Assembly (NCBI GenBank): GCA_036924085.1
Contig: JAVGWX010000019.1
Coordinates: 11,580,196-11,644,195 of the forward strand
Direction of reading: 5' to 3'
Length of the DNA: 64,000 bases
Origin: Ariolimax columbianus
Taxonomy: Eukaryota > Mollusca > Gastropoda > Stylommatophora > Arionidae
Every line of letters starts with the position of its first letter. Position 1 is the first letter of the stretch. Made by a program: the position numbers and the translations under genes. The notes under the pieces are model-generated. The model did no database searches and was not told where the DNA came from. It was given only the letters and a program-made list of their open reading frames with translations. This document shows positions 1 to 11,060 of this stretch, in pieces.

Positions 1-570
1 CTTTCAACTCGTTTGATTTTAGTTCTTTTAGAATTTCATGATGTGGAAGTCAGTAGTTAGAGAATCTTCTACCCTAGAGGTTTGACGTGGCTTTTGGTCA
101 ATTATCGTCTCACACACGAAACGATGGTAATGTGAGGGACATAACCGCAATAATATTCGAGTTTTGTATTTGATCTTCTTGAGGTGTCTCCCTTGAAATG
201 TGTTTCACAAAAATGTTTTGAATATCAATTTGCAAATCATATTTTTGTTCAAAGCAAATGAAGGATACTAAGTTGAACAGAAAGTCAATGACAGTGTATA
301 ATATTTAATGTTCCTAAAAACTATATTAGCTAACTGTATTTCTTCAATTTTTTTTGGATGTCCAATTCTGTCGCTTGGTCAGGTGGGGAAGTATAATGAT
401 CTATTTTGCGACGTTTGTGTGGCAGTTATTTCCAATTCATTCCTTTGTAGTATTAACATATCCTTTTTTTAAAAAAAATTAACATTTTGATCTACAATTC
501 TGCCACCTTATGGTATATGCTTGTGCGAGGGTTGATTTAGAGGAATTCTTGCCATATTTATATTATACAG
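1..570. other. AT-rich DNA without recognised gene
   Basis: No ORF, RNA gene or repeat that I can recognise. Contains short homopolymer T and A runs around 348-355 and 465-478. Confidence 0.6.
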
Positions 571-1094
571 TCGTCCATCGTCGTCCATGAGGACACCAAC
601 ATCGTCCCATTTCATTCTACATCCTTACGTGTGTGACCGGGCTTGTGACTGATCAAGCGAGTGCGGACAGTTCTATGACACGACTGGCAAACATAATCAG
701 CAACTGCCACTGGTATTCCATCTGTTCTAGACTTCCTTATTGCTGCGTATGGTGTAGGTTGTCTGAACATTGAGGCCCTCGCGATTGGAACGTGCTTTTT
801 GATGGCACACTTTCAGTTTGAATTGTTTTTAGCCAGGTTTTTCCAGGTGTTATTGTCTATTTTAAAACACTTAAGAAACTTCTTCCGAACATCATTGAAA
901 CTCTTTTTACGGACGTCCACCTTCTCGTATTCATTAAATCAATTTCCTATACTAGTTCCTCTGCTAGCCTTTGGGCTGCCATTCGAGCAAGGTGACCAGC
1001 CCATCTCAGTTGACTTTTTGCATGTGAAAATAAATGTGACCTTCCCTATTGTTTTCTTGATTCCAATTTCGCGTTTCCATATACGGACATTATA
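571..1094 (-). mobile_element. 3' end of a broken LINE (L-CFD group)
   Basis: Read on the minus strand, scattered frames give the tail of a non-LTR retrotransposon polyprotein: LRWAGHLARMAAQRLAEELV near 975-1035, then a divergent linker, then a C-terminal zinc finger CQSCHRT...ISHKPGH near 640-700. The last ~60 bases (571-635) match the 3' end seen at 41605-41650 and 28205-28250 (the GGACGACGATGGAC-type end). The frame is broken several times, so it is a dead 5'-truncated copy. A SINE copy abuts its upstream side. Confidence 0.7.
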
Positions 1095-1278
1095 TTTTCC
1101 GTAGGGGTGTGAGGTGTTAGCGATCTCACATTTCAAAGGCTCGGCTATATGAGGGCGGTAGCCATCTCCACTCCCTCGCCGCTTTTACTTCCCGGACTGA
1201 ACCGGTACCCATTTAAGGCTAGGTCAACCCGGAAGTCATTGCGGTCTGAAAAAAACATTACCGACTCAACTGGGGATT
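1080..1278 (-). mobile_element. SINE-B, 5'-truncated copy
   Basis: The reverse complement matches the body of the fuller SINE at 58508-58760: a T-run after GCGGTAAT, CAGACTGCAATGG, GGGAAGTAAAAGCGGCGAGG, GAGATGGCTACCG, ATAGCCGAGCCTTT and GAGATCGCTAACACC occur in the same order. It is cut just 3' of the tRNA-like B box and carries about 20 extra bases (near 1215-1235) relative to the other copy. It lies exactly where the neighbouring LINE coding sequence stops. Confidence 0.75.
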
Positions 1279-2640
1279 TCTTTTTCTTTAAAGTTCTCAT
1301 GGCCTCTTCCATTTCATTCATTGTTAGTTTTGCCATCATGTGCTCCTCTGGTGCCATTTTGATGTTGTTGTGCCTCTCTTGTTCTTCATTAATGTATGTA
1401 CGCCTATTTGTAGGAACATCAATGTGATTTGCTCTGGCATAATGTTCTATAGAAGCGTTTGCTGCTTTTTTTCCAGTGAGCATGTTGTCACCCTGCTTGA
1501 TGGTAATTTGTTTGTTTAATGGAGTTTCGTCGTTCATGGCTCTGCCTAACTTCCATAGTTTGTTCCGTCTTTGTATAAATTGAGGTTTCTGTTTTGTTTT
1601 TCCAGCTGTCTCTTGTTATTTGGTTTAGAGTGTATTTGTATTTCGCCGTGGTGGCTTTGAGGGCGATATTTGCCTCCAAAGATTATTCTCTCTCTGCTAT
1701 GTTCCTAGAATTTGAGACTTCGTTTTCAACTTTCTGCAATTCGTCATTCCAATAAGGCTTGTAGTTTTTCCTTGCCCCTCTTGGGATGGTTTCGGTGGCT
1801 GCCTGCATTATTGCTTTGCTTAGGCTTTCCAACATGGGTTTCATATTGTTATTCCGTGTGTTGATGGTTTCGCACAGCCCATCTGTCAGGATTGCAAATC
1901 TGTCACAGTCGGCTCGCTTATAGTTCCAACGTGAGAGTGGTTTTGTTTCCTGTGGGCCTACTTCCATATCAACTTCTAGCCTAATTGGCCTGTGGTCGCT
2001 ACCTGCCTATTGGTTGAGCACCTGGCGGTCTATTTTGTGGTGAATATCCACCGTGGAAAAGGCCAAGTCTGGAGTAGAGGTGATATGCCATGTTCAGAAT
2101 AGAAGCTAGGGCTGTCCTCTGGCCCGTTGATAAGATAGAGATTTGTGTCTATCTTCCAGTCTTCCACTTTATCACTTCTGTTGTCTGTGTCCGAATATCC
2201 CCATCTCTCCGAGTGGCTGTTAATGTCTCCAACAACTATGCAGTTGGAGTCCTTGACTTCCATACTCGAGAGCGACAGGTCTTTGTTTGGTGGGCCGTAC
2301 AGGTTGAAGATGCGGATCTTCGTTTCTTGGGTCATTATGTCGACTCCTACAATTTCTGCTTGTCCGGTGTGATTGACAGCTACCGCGCTACTCGGTATGC
2401 AGTTACGAGTCAGTATCAGAACTCCTCCTCTGTGACCTTCTCTATTAGGACGAAAGGTCTGATATCCTCTGATTGAGAATTTGTGGTTGTTGTTGAGATA
2501 CGTTTCTTGGATACATGCCACGTCAATCTTACCTTCATGCAAGTGATGTGTTAGGGAAAGCTTTGTTGTTAATGACTCCCTCCGCATTCCACTGTAATAT
2601 TCTGAGGGTCTTGTGTTTTTGGTCAATATTTTTTGCCCCA
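1279..2640 (-). mobile_element. LINE 5' half: endonuclease domain to RT linker
   Basis: Minus-strand remnants of an AP-type endonuclease (EEP fold): LRILQWNAEG near 2580-2610, then after a frameshift ACIQETYLN near 2505, IVVGDINSHSERWGYS near 2200-2250, SDHRPIRLEVD near 1965-2000, continuing as a linker (KPYWNDELQKVENEV near 1710-1760) and the pre-RT motif LTMNEMEEAMRTLKKKKSP ending at 1283. These are the order and key residues (E, D/N, SDH) of LINE endonucleases, which nick target DNA for reverse transcription. Frame breaks occur near 2560, 2050 and 1680, so it is inactive. It is probably the 5' part of the same RNase H-bearing group as copies A-H, but no copy here joins the two halves. Confidence 0.8.
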
Positions 2641-3667
2641 TCACCTTGTGCCTTGACTCCACAGCACATTGGTGGGTGACCACCAGTAGCATTGGGTATG
2701 CCCCTTTGAGGCGTGAGGCCCGGCACTCTCGCTGCCTGGCGGGACTCCACAGGATGAGCGCCACACTTTTTTCTGATAGGTTGTACCGTCATCATAAAGC
2801 GATATACGTTGCACTGTTTCGTTAAGCATGTGGCCCAGTGCATCCGATTTCAACAGGCGTTTCTGTGTGGATGCGATCCGTAGCCGTTGGCTGTCCCCAA
2901 ACTATCTGCAAGGCAGCAGTTGTTTTTGGTCAGAGTTGTCTCACTTAGGGAAGTTGTCTTGCAGGACTATCGAGTCTTCCCCATTCGTGTCTATAGGGTG
3001 TGGCAATGATATGCTATGATGGACTATGTACTAGTTTGTACCATCTCGGAAGAGAGGCAGTCCACTATGTCTGTGTCCCAGGATCGTCACGTCCTGCCAG
3101 AAACGTAGCATATGCATGTGAGTGAAGTATCTCTTCGCTCCCTTTATTTTCTCGGCTCATCTGCAGTGATGGCACGCCTAGCATTCCCTGCCACCTGAGA
3201 GGTTGTCACAATGGGTCAGAGGTGCAATGTCCGCTGGGCTGAATCTTTTCTGCGTCCATTGGGATGACTGATAGCAGACAGAGGTAAACAGCGAGGCAGG
3301 AGTGACTTTAACCAGGGGACAAGCCTGGCCATGGCACTGAAATGTTGTTCGCCTGGTGTGCGGACATATCTCATGATCAAGAGTTGAGCCTCAACAGTTC
3401 GCAGTGAGGTGGCTGCTCTACTGCTTACGACACCCCGACCGAGAACTAAGTCTTCTTTTAGTGGTTTCACACCTCATCGCCGTATGGGGTAAATATCGAC
3501 CAGCTTCCTGGCCGCTTTGATCGGCAGACGGCAGACCTTTTTCTGCGGCTCGACCGTGTCCCAATCATATCGTATTCTTCCATCGGGGTGGTGCTGAGAT
3601 TTAGGGCGGGATTCCGGCTTAGAGGCGTTCGGCCGTAAATCCTCAGATGAAAGCCTAGCACCATTGG
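2641..3667 (-). mobile_element. Probable ORF1/5' region of the same LINE
   Basis: Upstream of the endonuclease on the minus strand are open stretches at 3216-3470 and 3467-3754 and a cysteine-bearing piece at 2641-2843, in three frames. I see no intact CCHC knuckle or known domain. Position (just 5' of an endonuclease ORF) suggests ORF1 plus 5' UTR; this is inference. Confidence 0.4.
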
Positions 3668-3999
3668 CTTATCAGTCAAGAACGCTGACCAAATGTCTGC
3701 GACCTGCGATTTCTCTCGAATTAAGAAGGATTTACCGTAGCAACGCCATGTCATTAGTAGGGTAAAACTGACCTGTCTTCCGAGGGTCTAATACCAGCAC
3801 CAGTTCACTATTAGACCCATCGAATCAATAGAGGGCTTTTTAGTCAGTAAATGACCAAGTGTCTGAAACCTGTGATTTCTCTAGGATTGAGCAGGATTAC
3901 CGTAGCAGCTCTCTTTCATTAGGAGGGTAAAACTGACCTGTCTTCCGCAGGTCTAATTCCAGCACATGTTTCTTATTAGACCAACGAAAGTGCTCTCAG
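3668..3999. repeat. Two tandem ~166-bp units
   Basis: The block CTGCGACCTGCGATTTCTCT...GGTAAAACTGACCTGTCTTCC...AGACCCATCGAA starting about 3668 recurs from about 3834 with roughly 80 percent identity (ACCGTAGCA at 3733 and 3899). It lies at the 5' side of the minus-strand LINE, where some LINEs carry promoter monomers. Confidence 0.75.
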
Positions 4000-4110
4000 T
4001 CTGTCAGTAATTTTACAGTGTTGGCGTATTGAGTCAAATTAAGCCGCAGGCTCCACTCTTGGTGGTGCCTTTCTGTCAATTCCTTTATCGAACACTGGAA
4101 GCAAGCAAAA

Positions 4111-5222
4111 AAGACTGACTGACCATCCAATGCATCAGAGACTAACACATTTTTGAAATGGGAAACTAAAGCAGAGAAACTTTGCAGAAATAGCCAAAGC
4201 AAAGATGAACGAAGACCCTATGAACGCACTAACAACACCAAAGCCCATCCCTACTGTACGAAAACCTACCTGGAGGCAGCATATATTTCCAGAGGTGGAA
4301 GAAAATATACCAGGTATTGGAAACAAAAACAGCTAAACTGAAAAAGAAAGAAGAGATACAACCCTGAGGTACATAACGGAAAACTACCCAAGCATGGACT
4401 GGACCCATGCATACATCGACAGTTCTGTAACAGACACTACACAGAACGGAGGGGCAAGAGCATTCCTGAGCCTACCAAATGGCAGAAAAATAACACTGTC
4501 ATTCGCTTCTGGTAAGTACACTAGCAATTTCAGAGCGGAGGCAGAGGCACTGAGGGCGGCAGTGGAAGAAATTGTGACACATAAAGAAAATTAAAGCCGT
4601 ATAGTCCTGCTTACAGATGCTCTGGCCGTAGTCACAGCACTTAAAAGCCAGAAAAACACTGAGCTTAATGACTTAAGAGCAGCACTCTGTCAACTATGCC
4701 AGCAGTCCGCACCAAAAAGGGTAGTGGTACAGTGGGTCCCATCACACTGCAACATCCAAGGCAACGAGGAGGCACACAGACTGGCAAAAGAAGCTGCAAG
4801 ACTACCACAAACAGATACTAGTATGACGTACGAAGAGTCAAAACGGCTTATTAAAGCCAGATACATGACCAAATGGGAAACTGAACATACCGGCTACACC
4901 AAAAACGATGCCTATTACCAGTTGAACAGAAGAGAGCAGGTCGTTGTCTTCAGACTTCGCACTGGCCACAACAGACTGAGGTACCACCTATTCAACAAAT
5001 TGAATATAGGTGGTACCGACGAATGCCCGTGTGGCACCAAGAAAATGATCGCTGAGCATCTGCAGCAGAACTGCCCGACATACGAGGATCAGAGAGAGCA
5101 GATGTGGCCATCACCAGTGGAACTGCAAGACAAGCTCTTTGGCAGTGACAGCCTCAGGATGACCGCCGCTTTTTTTCGAAAAAATAATGGTTACTGTCTG
5201 ACTGCGTACGAAGAAGAATCGC
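4111..5222 (+). mobile_element. L-RNH copy A (5'-truncated LINE, RNase H)
   Basis: Matches copy C (7384-9492) from GACTGACNGACCATCCAATG onward. It encodes the RNase H type 1 domain (AYIDSS..., ALRAAVEE, LLTDALAVV, WVPSHCNIQGNEEAHRLAK) and the downstream CxCx...H...C zinc motif (DECPCGTKKM...EHLQQNC). Faults: a GAA-to-TAA stop at 4592-4594; the last catalytic Asp of RNase H (EEADR in other copies) is His; the frame runs past the normal stop. It ends in the group tail TGCGTACGAAGAAGAA. No TSD found. Confidence 0.9.
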
Positions 5223-5317
5223 GCCAGCGAGAGACCAGCCCCAGATATTACCTGTTCCCATATTTGACCGTTAATGTATTAAAGGTTGCCTCTGTTTTCA
5301 TAATGATTGGAGCGTTA

Positions 5318-5495
5318 TTATTACCTTTTGATGGTTTGTCGCCTCCGATCTCAGCATGATAAAACTGTCATTATTACCTTTTGATGGTTTGTCGCCTCCG
5401 ATCTCAGCATGATAAAACTGTCATTATTACCTTTTGATGGTTTGTCGCCTCCGATCTCAGCATGATAAAACTGTCATTATTACATGTTGATGGAT
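5318..5495. repeat. 53-bp tandem repeat, 3.3 units
   Basis: TTATTACCTTTTGATGG starts at 5318, 5371, 5424 and (diverged) 5477, a period of exactly 53. The first three units are almost identical. It follows the end of LINE copy A by about 95 bases. Confidence 0.95.
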
Positions 5496-5818
5496 TATCA
5501 CCTCTGTTAACCTCAGCACAGGGCACATCAGACGGAACAGACATATGCACACGGCACAAACTTCGACTACCCGCCTAATCCCTGTTCACTTGTGAACTAA
5601 ATCTACAAACTGCTGAGGATGTCTTACATAGATGTCACCTGTATCACCAGTACACACACATAACAACTCGGAACTGTACGGAGTTACAGAAGAGTTCCAA
5701 ACAGTGAAGCTTATCATGGTAACTCGTCTGACGGTGTTAACATTAAAGATTCGAACCCAAGAATAATAACCCGCAGCCTCGCTGTGCTGGAACAGTTCAC
5801 ATATATTCCGTCCATCTG
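5496..5818. other. No recognised gene
   Basis: Spacer between the 53-bp repeat and L-RNH copy B. No coding or RNA signal seen. Confidence 0.5.
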
Positions 5819-7383
5819 TTTCTTCTTCTTCTTCTTCTGCGTACACAGTCGGACAGTAACCATTATTTTTTCGAAAAAAGCGGCGGTCATCCTGAGACTC
5901 TCGCCGCTACCATAGAGCTTGTCTGGCAGTTCCACTGGCAATGGCCACATCTGCTCTCTCTGATCCTCATATGTCGGGCAGTTCTGCAGCAGATGTTCAG
6001 TGGTCATTTTACCAGTACCGCACGAGCATTCGTCGGTACACCCTATCTTCAATTTGTTGAATAGGTGGTACCTCAGTCTGTTGTGGCCAGTGCGAAGTCT
6101 GAAGACAACGACCTGCTCTCTTCGGTTCAACTGGTAATAGGCATCGTTTTTGGTGTAACCATTATGTTCGGTTTCCCATTTGGTCATGTACCTGGCTTTG
6201 ATAAGCCGTTTTGACTCTTCGTACGTCATACTGGTATCTGTTTGTGGTAGCCTTGCACCTTCTTTTGCCAGTCTGTCTGCCTCCTCGTTGCCTTGGATGT
6301 TGCAGTGTGACGGAACCCACTGTACCACTACCCTTTTTGGTGCGGACTGCTGGCACAGTTTGCAGAGTGCTGCTCTTAAGTCATTAAGCTCAGTGTTTTT
6401 CTGGCTTTTTTAGCGCTGTGACTACGACGAGAGCATCTGTCAGCAGGACTATATGGCTCTCATTTTCACTGTGTGTTACCATTTCTTCCACTGCCGCCCC
6501 CAGTGCCTCTGCCTCCGCTCTGAAATTGCTTGTGTACTTACCAGTAGCGAATGACAGTGTTATTTTTCTGCCATTTGGTAGGTTCAGGAATGCTCCTGCC
6601 CCTCCGTTCTGTGTAGTGTTTGTTACAGAACCGTCGGTGTATGCATGGGTCCAGTCCATGCTTGGGTAGCTTTTCGTTATGAAGCTTAGGGTAGTGTCTC
6701 TCCTTTCTTTTTCAGTCTGGCAGTTTTTGTTTGCAATACCTGGTATATTTTCTACCACCTCTGGAAATATATCCTGCCTCCAAGTAGGTTTTCGTACAGT
6801 AGTGATGGGTTTTGGTGTTGTTAGTGCGTTTATGGGATCTTCGTGCATCTTTGCTTTGGCTATTTCTGCAAAGTTTCTCCGCTTTAGTTTCCCATTTCCC
6901 AAATTGTTTAGTCTCTGGTACATTGGATGGTCCGTCAGTCTTCGGAGTTTCTCTGACTGCAGCTGGGCTTTGCAGTCTCTTCTATCGGTCATGGATTGCA
7001 GTTTTGTAATCTTTTCAAGTTCTACAATTGGCGTTGACTTCATGCCACCTGTTATAATTCTCATGGCTTGGTTTTGAAGTTTGTTAACTTTATCGAAGTT
7101 CGCCTTCGCTGCTGTTGTCCATGCCGCAATGCCATACTGGAGAACTGGTCTCACTCTTCCAGTGTACAGTTTCTTTAGTATGCCTTCGTCTGCTCCCTAG
7201 CTTGTGCCAGCAAGTTTCCTCATGATCGCCATTCTTTCTCTGGCTTTCATTCAGTTTCTCTCAATCTGACTTTTCCATGTCATGCGCCGATCAAATGTGA
7301 CTCCCAGATAGGTTGGGTTGTCGTTTGGCTGCAGGATTTTGCCATTTAGACTTAATTTGGTATTTGACTGATGTGGCATCTGG
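5819..7383 (-). mobile_element. L-RNH copy B (RT C-terminus + RNase H)
   Basis: Minus-strand LINE fragment. From 7383 down it encodes the thumb/C-terminal RT region (KLSLNGKIL, RPVLQYGIAAWTTAAKANFD), then RNase H with all acidic motifs (YTDGSV, EALGAAVEE, TDALVVV, EEADRLAK) and the zinc motif (DECSCGTGKM...EHLLQNC), ending in a (TTC)n tail at 5819-5838. Faults: a stop at about 7197-7199 and a one-base A insertion near 6405-6411 that shifts the frame after TAL. It is joined head-to-head with copy C at about 7384. Confidence 0.92.
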
Positions 7384-9492
7384 AAGAAAAACGAATACGA
7401 ATTCCACAGCAAGCCGGCTTTAGACAGCACGATCCACTGAGGACCAGGTCATCCTCATAGCCCAGGAGATAGAAGATGCCTACCAGGCACAGAAACACAC
7501 AGTAGCTGTTTGCGTGGATCTGGAAAAGGCATTTGACAAAGTCTGGAAGGATGGACTTAGAGTCAAGCTAAGAAGAAGTGATGTCTGTGGGAAGATGTAC
7601 AAGTGGATCAACCACTACCTCAAACAAAGAACGGCCAGAGTCCAAGTACAAGGGCAGATGAGCAAAAAGGTGACACTCGAGCAGGGAGTACCCCAAGGGG
7701 GAGTATTGTCACCCACACTCTTCCTGGTATATATAAACGATATTACAGAGAATATACCAAGAAGAGTCCATAGCTCAATGTTTGCAGACGATCTGGCTAT
7801 GTGGACCTCTGAAAAGAATCTCACCATAGCAAGAAATCGGATGCAGACGGCCCTAACATCGCTGGAAGGGTGGGCGAACTCATGGCTGGTCAAAATAAAC
7901 GAGGAGAAAACCACGTGCACAATATTCTCGCTCTCATTAAAACCCCAAAGTACCAAATTAAGCCTAAATGGCAAAATCCTGCAGCCAAACGACAACCCAA
8001 CCTATCTGGGAGTCACATTTGATCGGCGCATGACATGGAAAAGTCAGATTGAGAGAAACCGAATGAAAGCCAGAGAAAGAATGGCGATCATGAGGAAACT
8101 TGCTGGCACAAGCTGGGGAGCAGACGAAGGCATACTAAAGAAACTGTACACTGGAAGAGTGAGACCAGTTCTCGAGTATGGCATTGCGGCATGGACAACA
8201 GCAGCGAAGGCGAACTTCGATAAAGTTAACAAACTTCAAAACCAAGCCATGAGAATTATAACAGGTGGCATGAAGTCAACGCCAATTGTAGAACTTGAAA
8301 AGATTACAAAACTGCAATCCATGACCGACAGAAGAGACTGCAGAGCCCAGCTGCAGTCAGAGAAACTCCGAAGACTGACGGACCACCCAATGTACCAGAA
8401 ACTAAACAATTTGGGAACTGGGAAACTAAAGCGGAAAAACTTTTGCAGAAATAGCCAAAGCAAAGATGCACGAAGATCCCATAAACGCACTAACAACACC
8501 AAAACCCATCACTACTGTACGAAAACCTACTTGGAGGCAGGATATATTTCCAGAGGTGGTAGAAAATATACCAGGTATTGCAAACAAAAACTGCCAGACT
8601 GAAAAAGAAAGGAGAGACACTACCCTAAGCTTCATAACGAAAAGCTACCCAAGCATGGACCGGACCCATGCATACACCGACGGTTCTGTAACAAACACTA
8701 CACAGAACGGAGGGGCAGGAGCATTCCTGAACCTACCAAATGGCAGAAAAATAACACTGTCATTCGCTACTGGTAAGTACACAAGCAATTTCAGAGCGGA
8801 GGCAGAGGCACTGAGGGCGGCAGTGGAAGAAATGGTAACACACAGTGAAAATGAGAGCCATATAGTCCTGCTGACAGATGCTCTCGCCGTAGTCACAGCG
8901 CTAAAAAGCCAGAAAAACACTGAGCTTAATGACTTAAGAGCAGCACTCTGCAAACTGTGCCAGCAGTCCGCACCAAAAAGGGTAGTGGTACAGTGGGTTC
9001 CGTCACACTGCAACATCCAAGGCAACGAGGAGGCAGACAGACTGGCAAAAGAAGGTGCAAGGCTACCACAAACAGATACCAGTATGACGTACGAAGAGTC
9101 AAAACGGCTTCTCAAAGCCAGGTACATGACCAAATGGGAAACCGAACATACTGGTTACACCAAAAACGATGCCTATTACCAGTTGAACCGAAGAGAGCAG
9201 GTCGTTGTCTTCAGACTTCGCACTGGCCACAACAGACTGAGGTACCACCTATTCAACAAATTGAAGATAGGGTGTACCGACGAATGCCCGTGCGGTACTG
9301 GTAAAATGACCACTGAACATCGTCTGCAGAACTGCCCGACATACGAGGATCAGAGAGAGCAGATGTGGCCATTGCCAGTGGAACTGCAAGACAAGCTCTA
9401 TGGCAGTGGCGAGAGTCTCAGGATGACCGCCGCTTTTTTCGAAAAAATAATGGTTACTGTCTGACTGTGTACGCAGAAGAAGAAGAAGATAT
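7384..9492 (+). mobile_element. L-RNH copy C, longest RT-RNase H copy
   Basis: Non-LTR retrotransposon polyprotein, 5'-truncated in the RT domain. Visible in order: QAGFRQH (frame broken just after, near 7428), CVDLEKAFDKVW near 7510-7545, QGVPQGGVLSPTLF near 7680-7725, the RT active site FADDLAMW at 7781-7804, thumb region to 8440, RNase H (YTDGSV near 8680, EALRAAVEE, LLTDALAVV, WVPSHCNIQGNEEADRLAK near 8993-9050), zinc motif (DECPCGTGKM...C near 9275-9335), stop at 9462-9464 and a GAAGAAG tail. One extra T at 8441-8444 separates the RT frame (7514-8602) from the RNase H frame (8466-9464). All catalytic residues of both enzymes are otherwise present. Confidence 0.95.
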
Positions 9493-9868
9493 GTAACTTT
9501 CACAAGGAATCCCCGTGTAATGTCCGACTGATTTATTGCTGATAAATCTATTTGGAGATCTTTCTTTGTATATTTTATTTATATATTTTAAGTCGGGGTA
9601 GCTATTTTAATCACTACTGCATTGTGATTCGATCCCCCCCCCCCCCCGCACACCCCCCTCCCTCCCAATCCCCGCCACCCACCTTTGTGGCGAGGGTTTC
9701 GAATATCTCCTTATTATAATTTCATTTTTTATTATATCTCGTTAGCTTGTTCTCGTGCATAATATTCTTGGATTTTGTTGGAAAAATGTGCTAACTGTAA
9801 CTAATTGGTTCTCTTCCCAAAAATATATCAGCCAATACCTTCAATCATTTAATTGATCTTCATCCAAA
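9493..9868. other. No gene; poly-C tract
   Basis: AT-rich except for a C run at 9634-9647 followed by a C-rich stretch to 9685. No coding signal. Confidence 0.6.
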
Positions 9869-11060
9869 TTGCCATACTATATTCTTGTATATTCTTTTCC
9901 GTATGTTGTGGATGCGGTTCTAGTGACTAATAGCGAGGAAGCCCTACAGAGGTTGGGAGACAAAATCGCACAAAGAGTGCAAGCAGTTTGGGCTTGTCAT
10001 AAGCCTGGAAAAGACAAAGGTCTGCTCACAGAGATTAACACTCTCCCCTCCATAAAGATATCTGGCGCCACTCTGGAGGTCGTCAACAGTTTCACTTATC
10101 TGGGGTCTGCCATCAACAAAACTCTCTCGATCGCGAAGGAGGTAGACAGTGGGCTTGGCAGAACGAGTACCGCCATGGCCTGACTTACGAAGAGAGTCTG
10201 TGAGAACACTGCACTATCTCACTACACCAAGGTTCGAACCTATCAGACCTGCGTTATTGGCACCCTCATGTATGGAAGCGAGATTTGGAGCACTTACACT
10301 GTCTCACTACACCAAGGTCTGGACCTATCAGACCTGCGTTATTGGCACTCTCATGTATGGAAGCGAGACTTGGAGCACTTACACTGTCTCACTACACCAA
10401 GGTCTGGACCTATCAGACCTGCGTTATTGGCACCCTCATGTATGGAAGCGAGACTTGGAGCACTTACACTGTCTCACTACACCAAGGTCTGGACCTATCA
10501 GACCTGCGTTCTTGGCACCCTCATGTATGGAAACGAGACTTGGAGCACTTACACTGAGTTGAAGAGGCGGCCCGACACCTTCCACATGAGGTGTCTGCGG
10601 CGTGTATTGGGGATTGGATGGCTAGAGAGAGTGTCACATAATTTGGTCTTACACAGAGCAAACAATTTCAGCATGTACTCGCTGTTGAGCCCCCGACGTC
10701 TTGATAGTTGGTGCATGTTTTACCGCATGGAAGATGAGAGACTGCCAACAGATATCCTGTGTGAACAGCTGGCCCTTGAAGTTAGAAGAATTGGTCGTCC
10801 CACACTGCGAGTCAAGGGCGCATGCAAGAGGGACATGAAGTCATGCCACATCCCATTGGAATGATGAGAAACTATTGCTCAGGATCGAGCTGTATGGAGA
10901 CAGTTGGAGAGGGCATAGTGGTTGCAGAGAAACGAGAAAGACTGAATAGATCAAGGAACACCCAAGCAAGCCAGCCTCCGCAGCATGGTTGTACGATCTG
11001 TGGCATGGACTGTCACTCGCGGATTGGCCTTTACTGTTATATTAGACAGTATTGAAATAC
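9869..11060 (+). mobile_element. LINE RT C-terminus relic with zinc finger end
   Basis: Plus-strand frames give DAVLVTNSEEALQRL, then KISGATLEVVNSFTYLGSAI (the post-FADD FTYLGS motif), GTLMYGSETWSTYTELKRR, FHMRCLRRVLGI, FYRMEDERLPTDILCEQL and a terminal finger CTICGMDCHSRIGLY near 11000-11035. This is the standard C-terminal half of many non-LTR RTs. The frame is interrupted (stops near 10182, 10862, 11053) and the central part is expanded by an 85-bp tandem array. Confidence 0.85.
10218..10557. repeat. 85-bp tandem array, 4 units, inside LINE RT
   Basis: CTCACTACACCAAGGT begins at 10218, 10303, 10388 and 10473. Units are almost identical. Because 85 is not a multiple of 3, successive units are read in successive frames, and several overlapping frames stay open across the array. 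Confidence 0.97.

Larger units (their letters stand above)
5819..9492. repeat. Large inverted repeat of two LINE copies
   Basis: 5819-7365 (copy B) is the inverted complement of about 7945-9492 (copy C), giving arms near 1.55 kb around a loop of about 580 bases (the 5' RT part present only in C). Arms differ by scattered substitutions and single-base indels. Confidence 0.9.

Noticed and set aside
5819..7383. Twin-priming (5' inversion) as the origin of the inverted LINE pair
   Set aside because: In twin priming the inverted segment is adjacent in the element to the non-inverted one; here the two arms contain the same element region.
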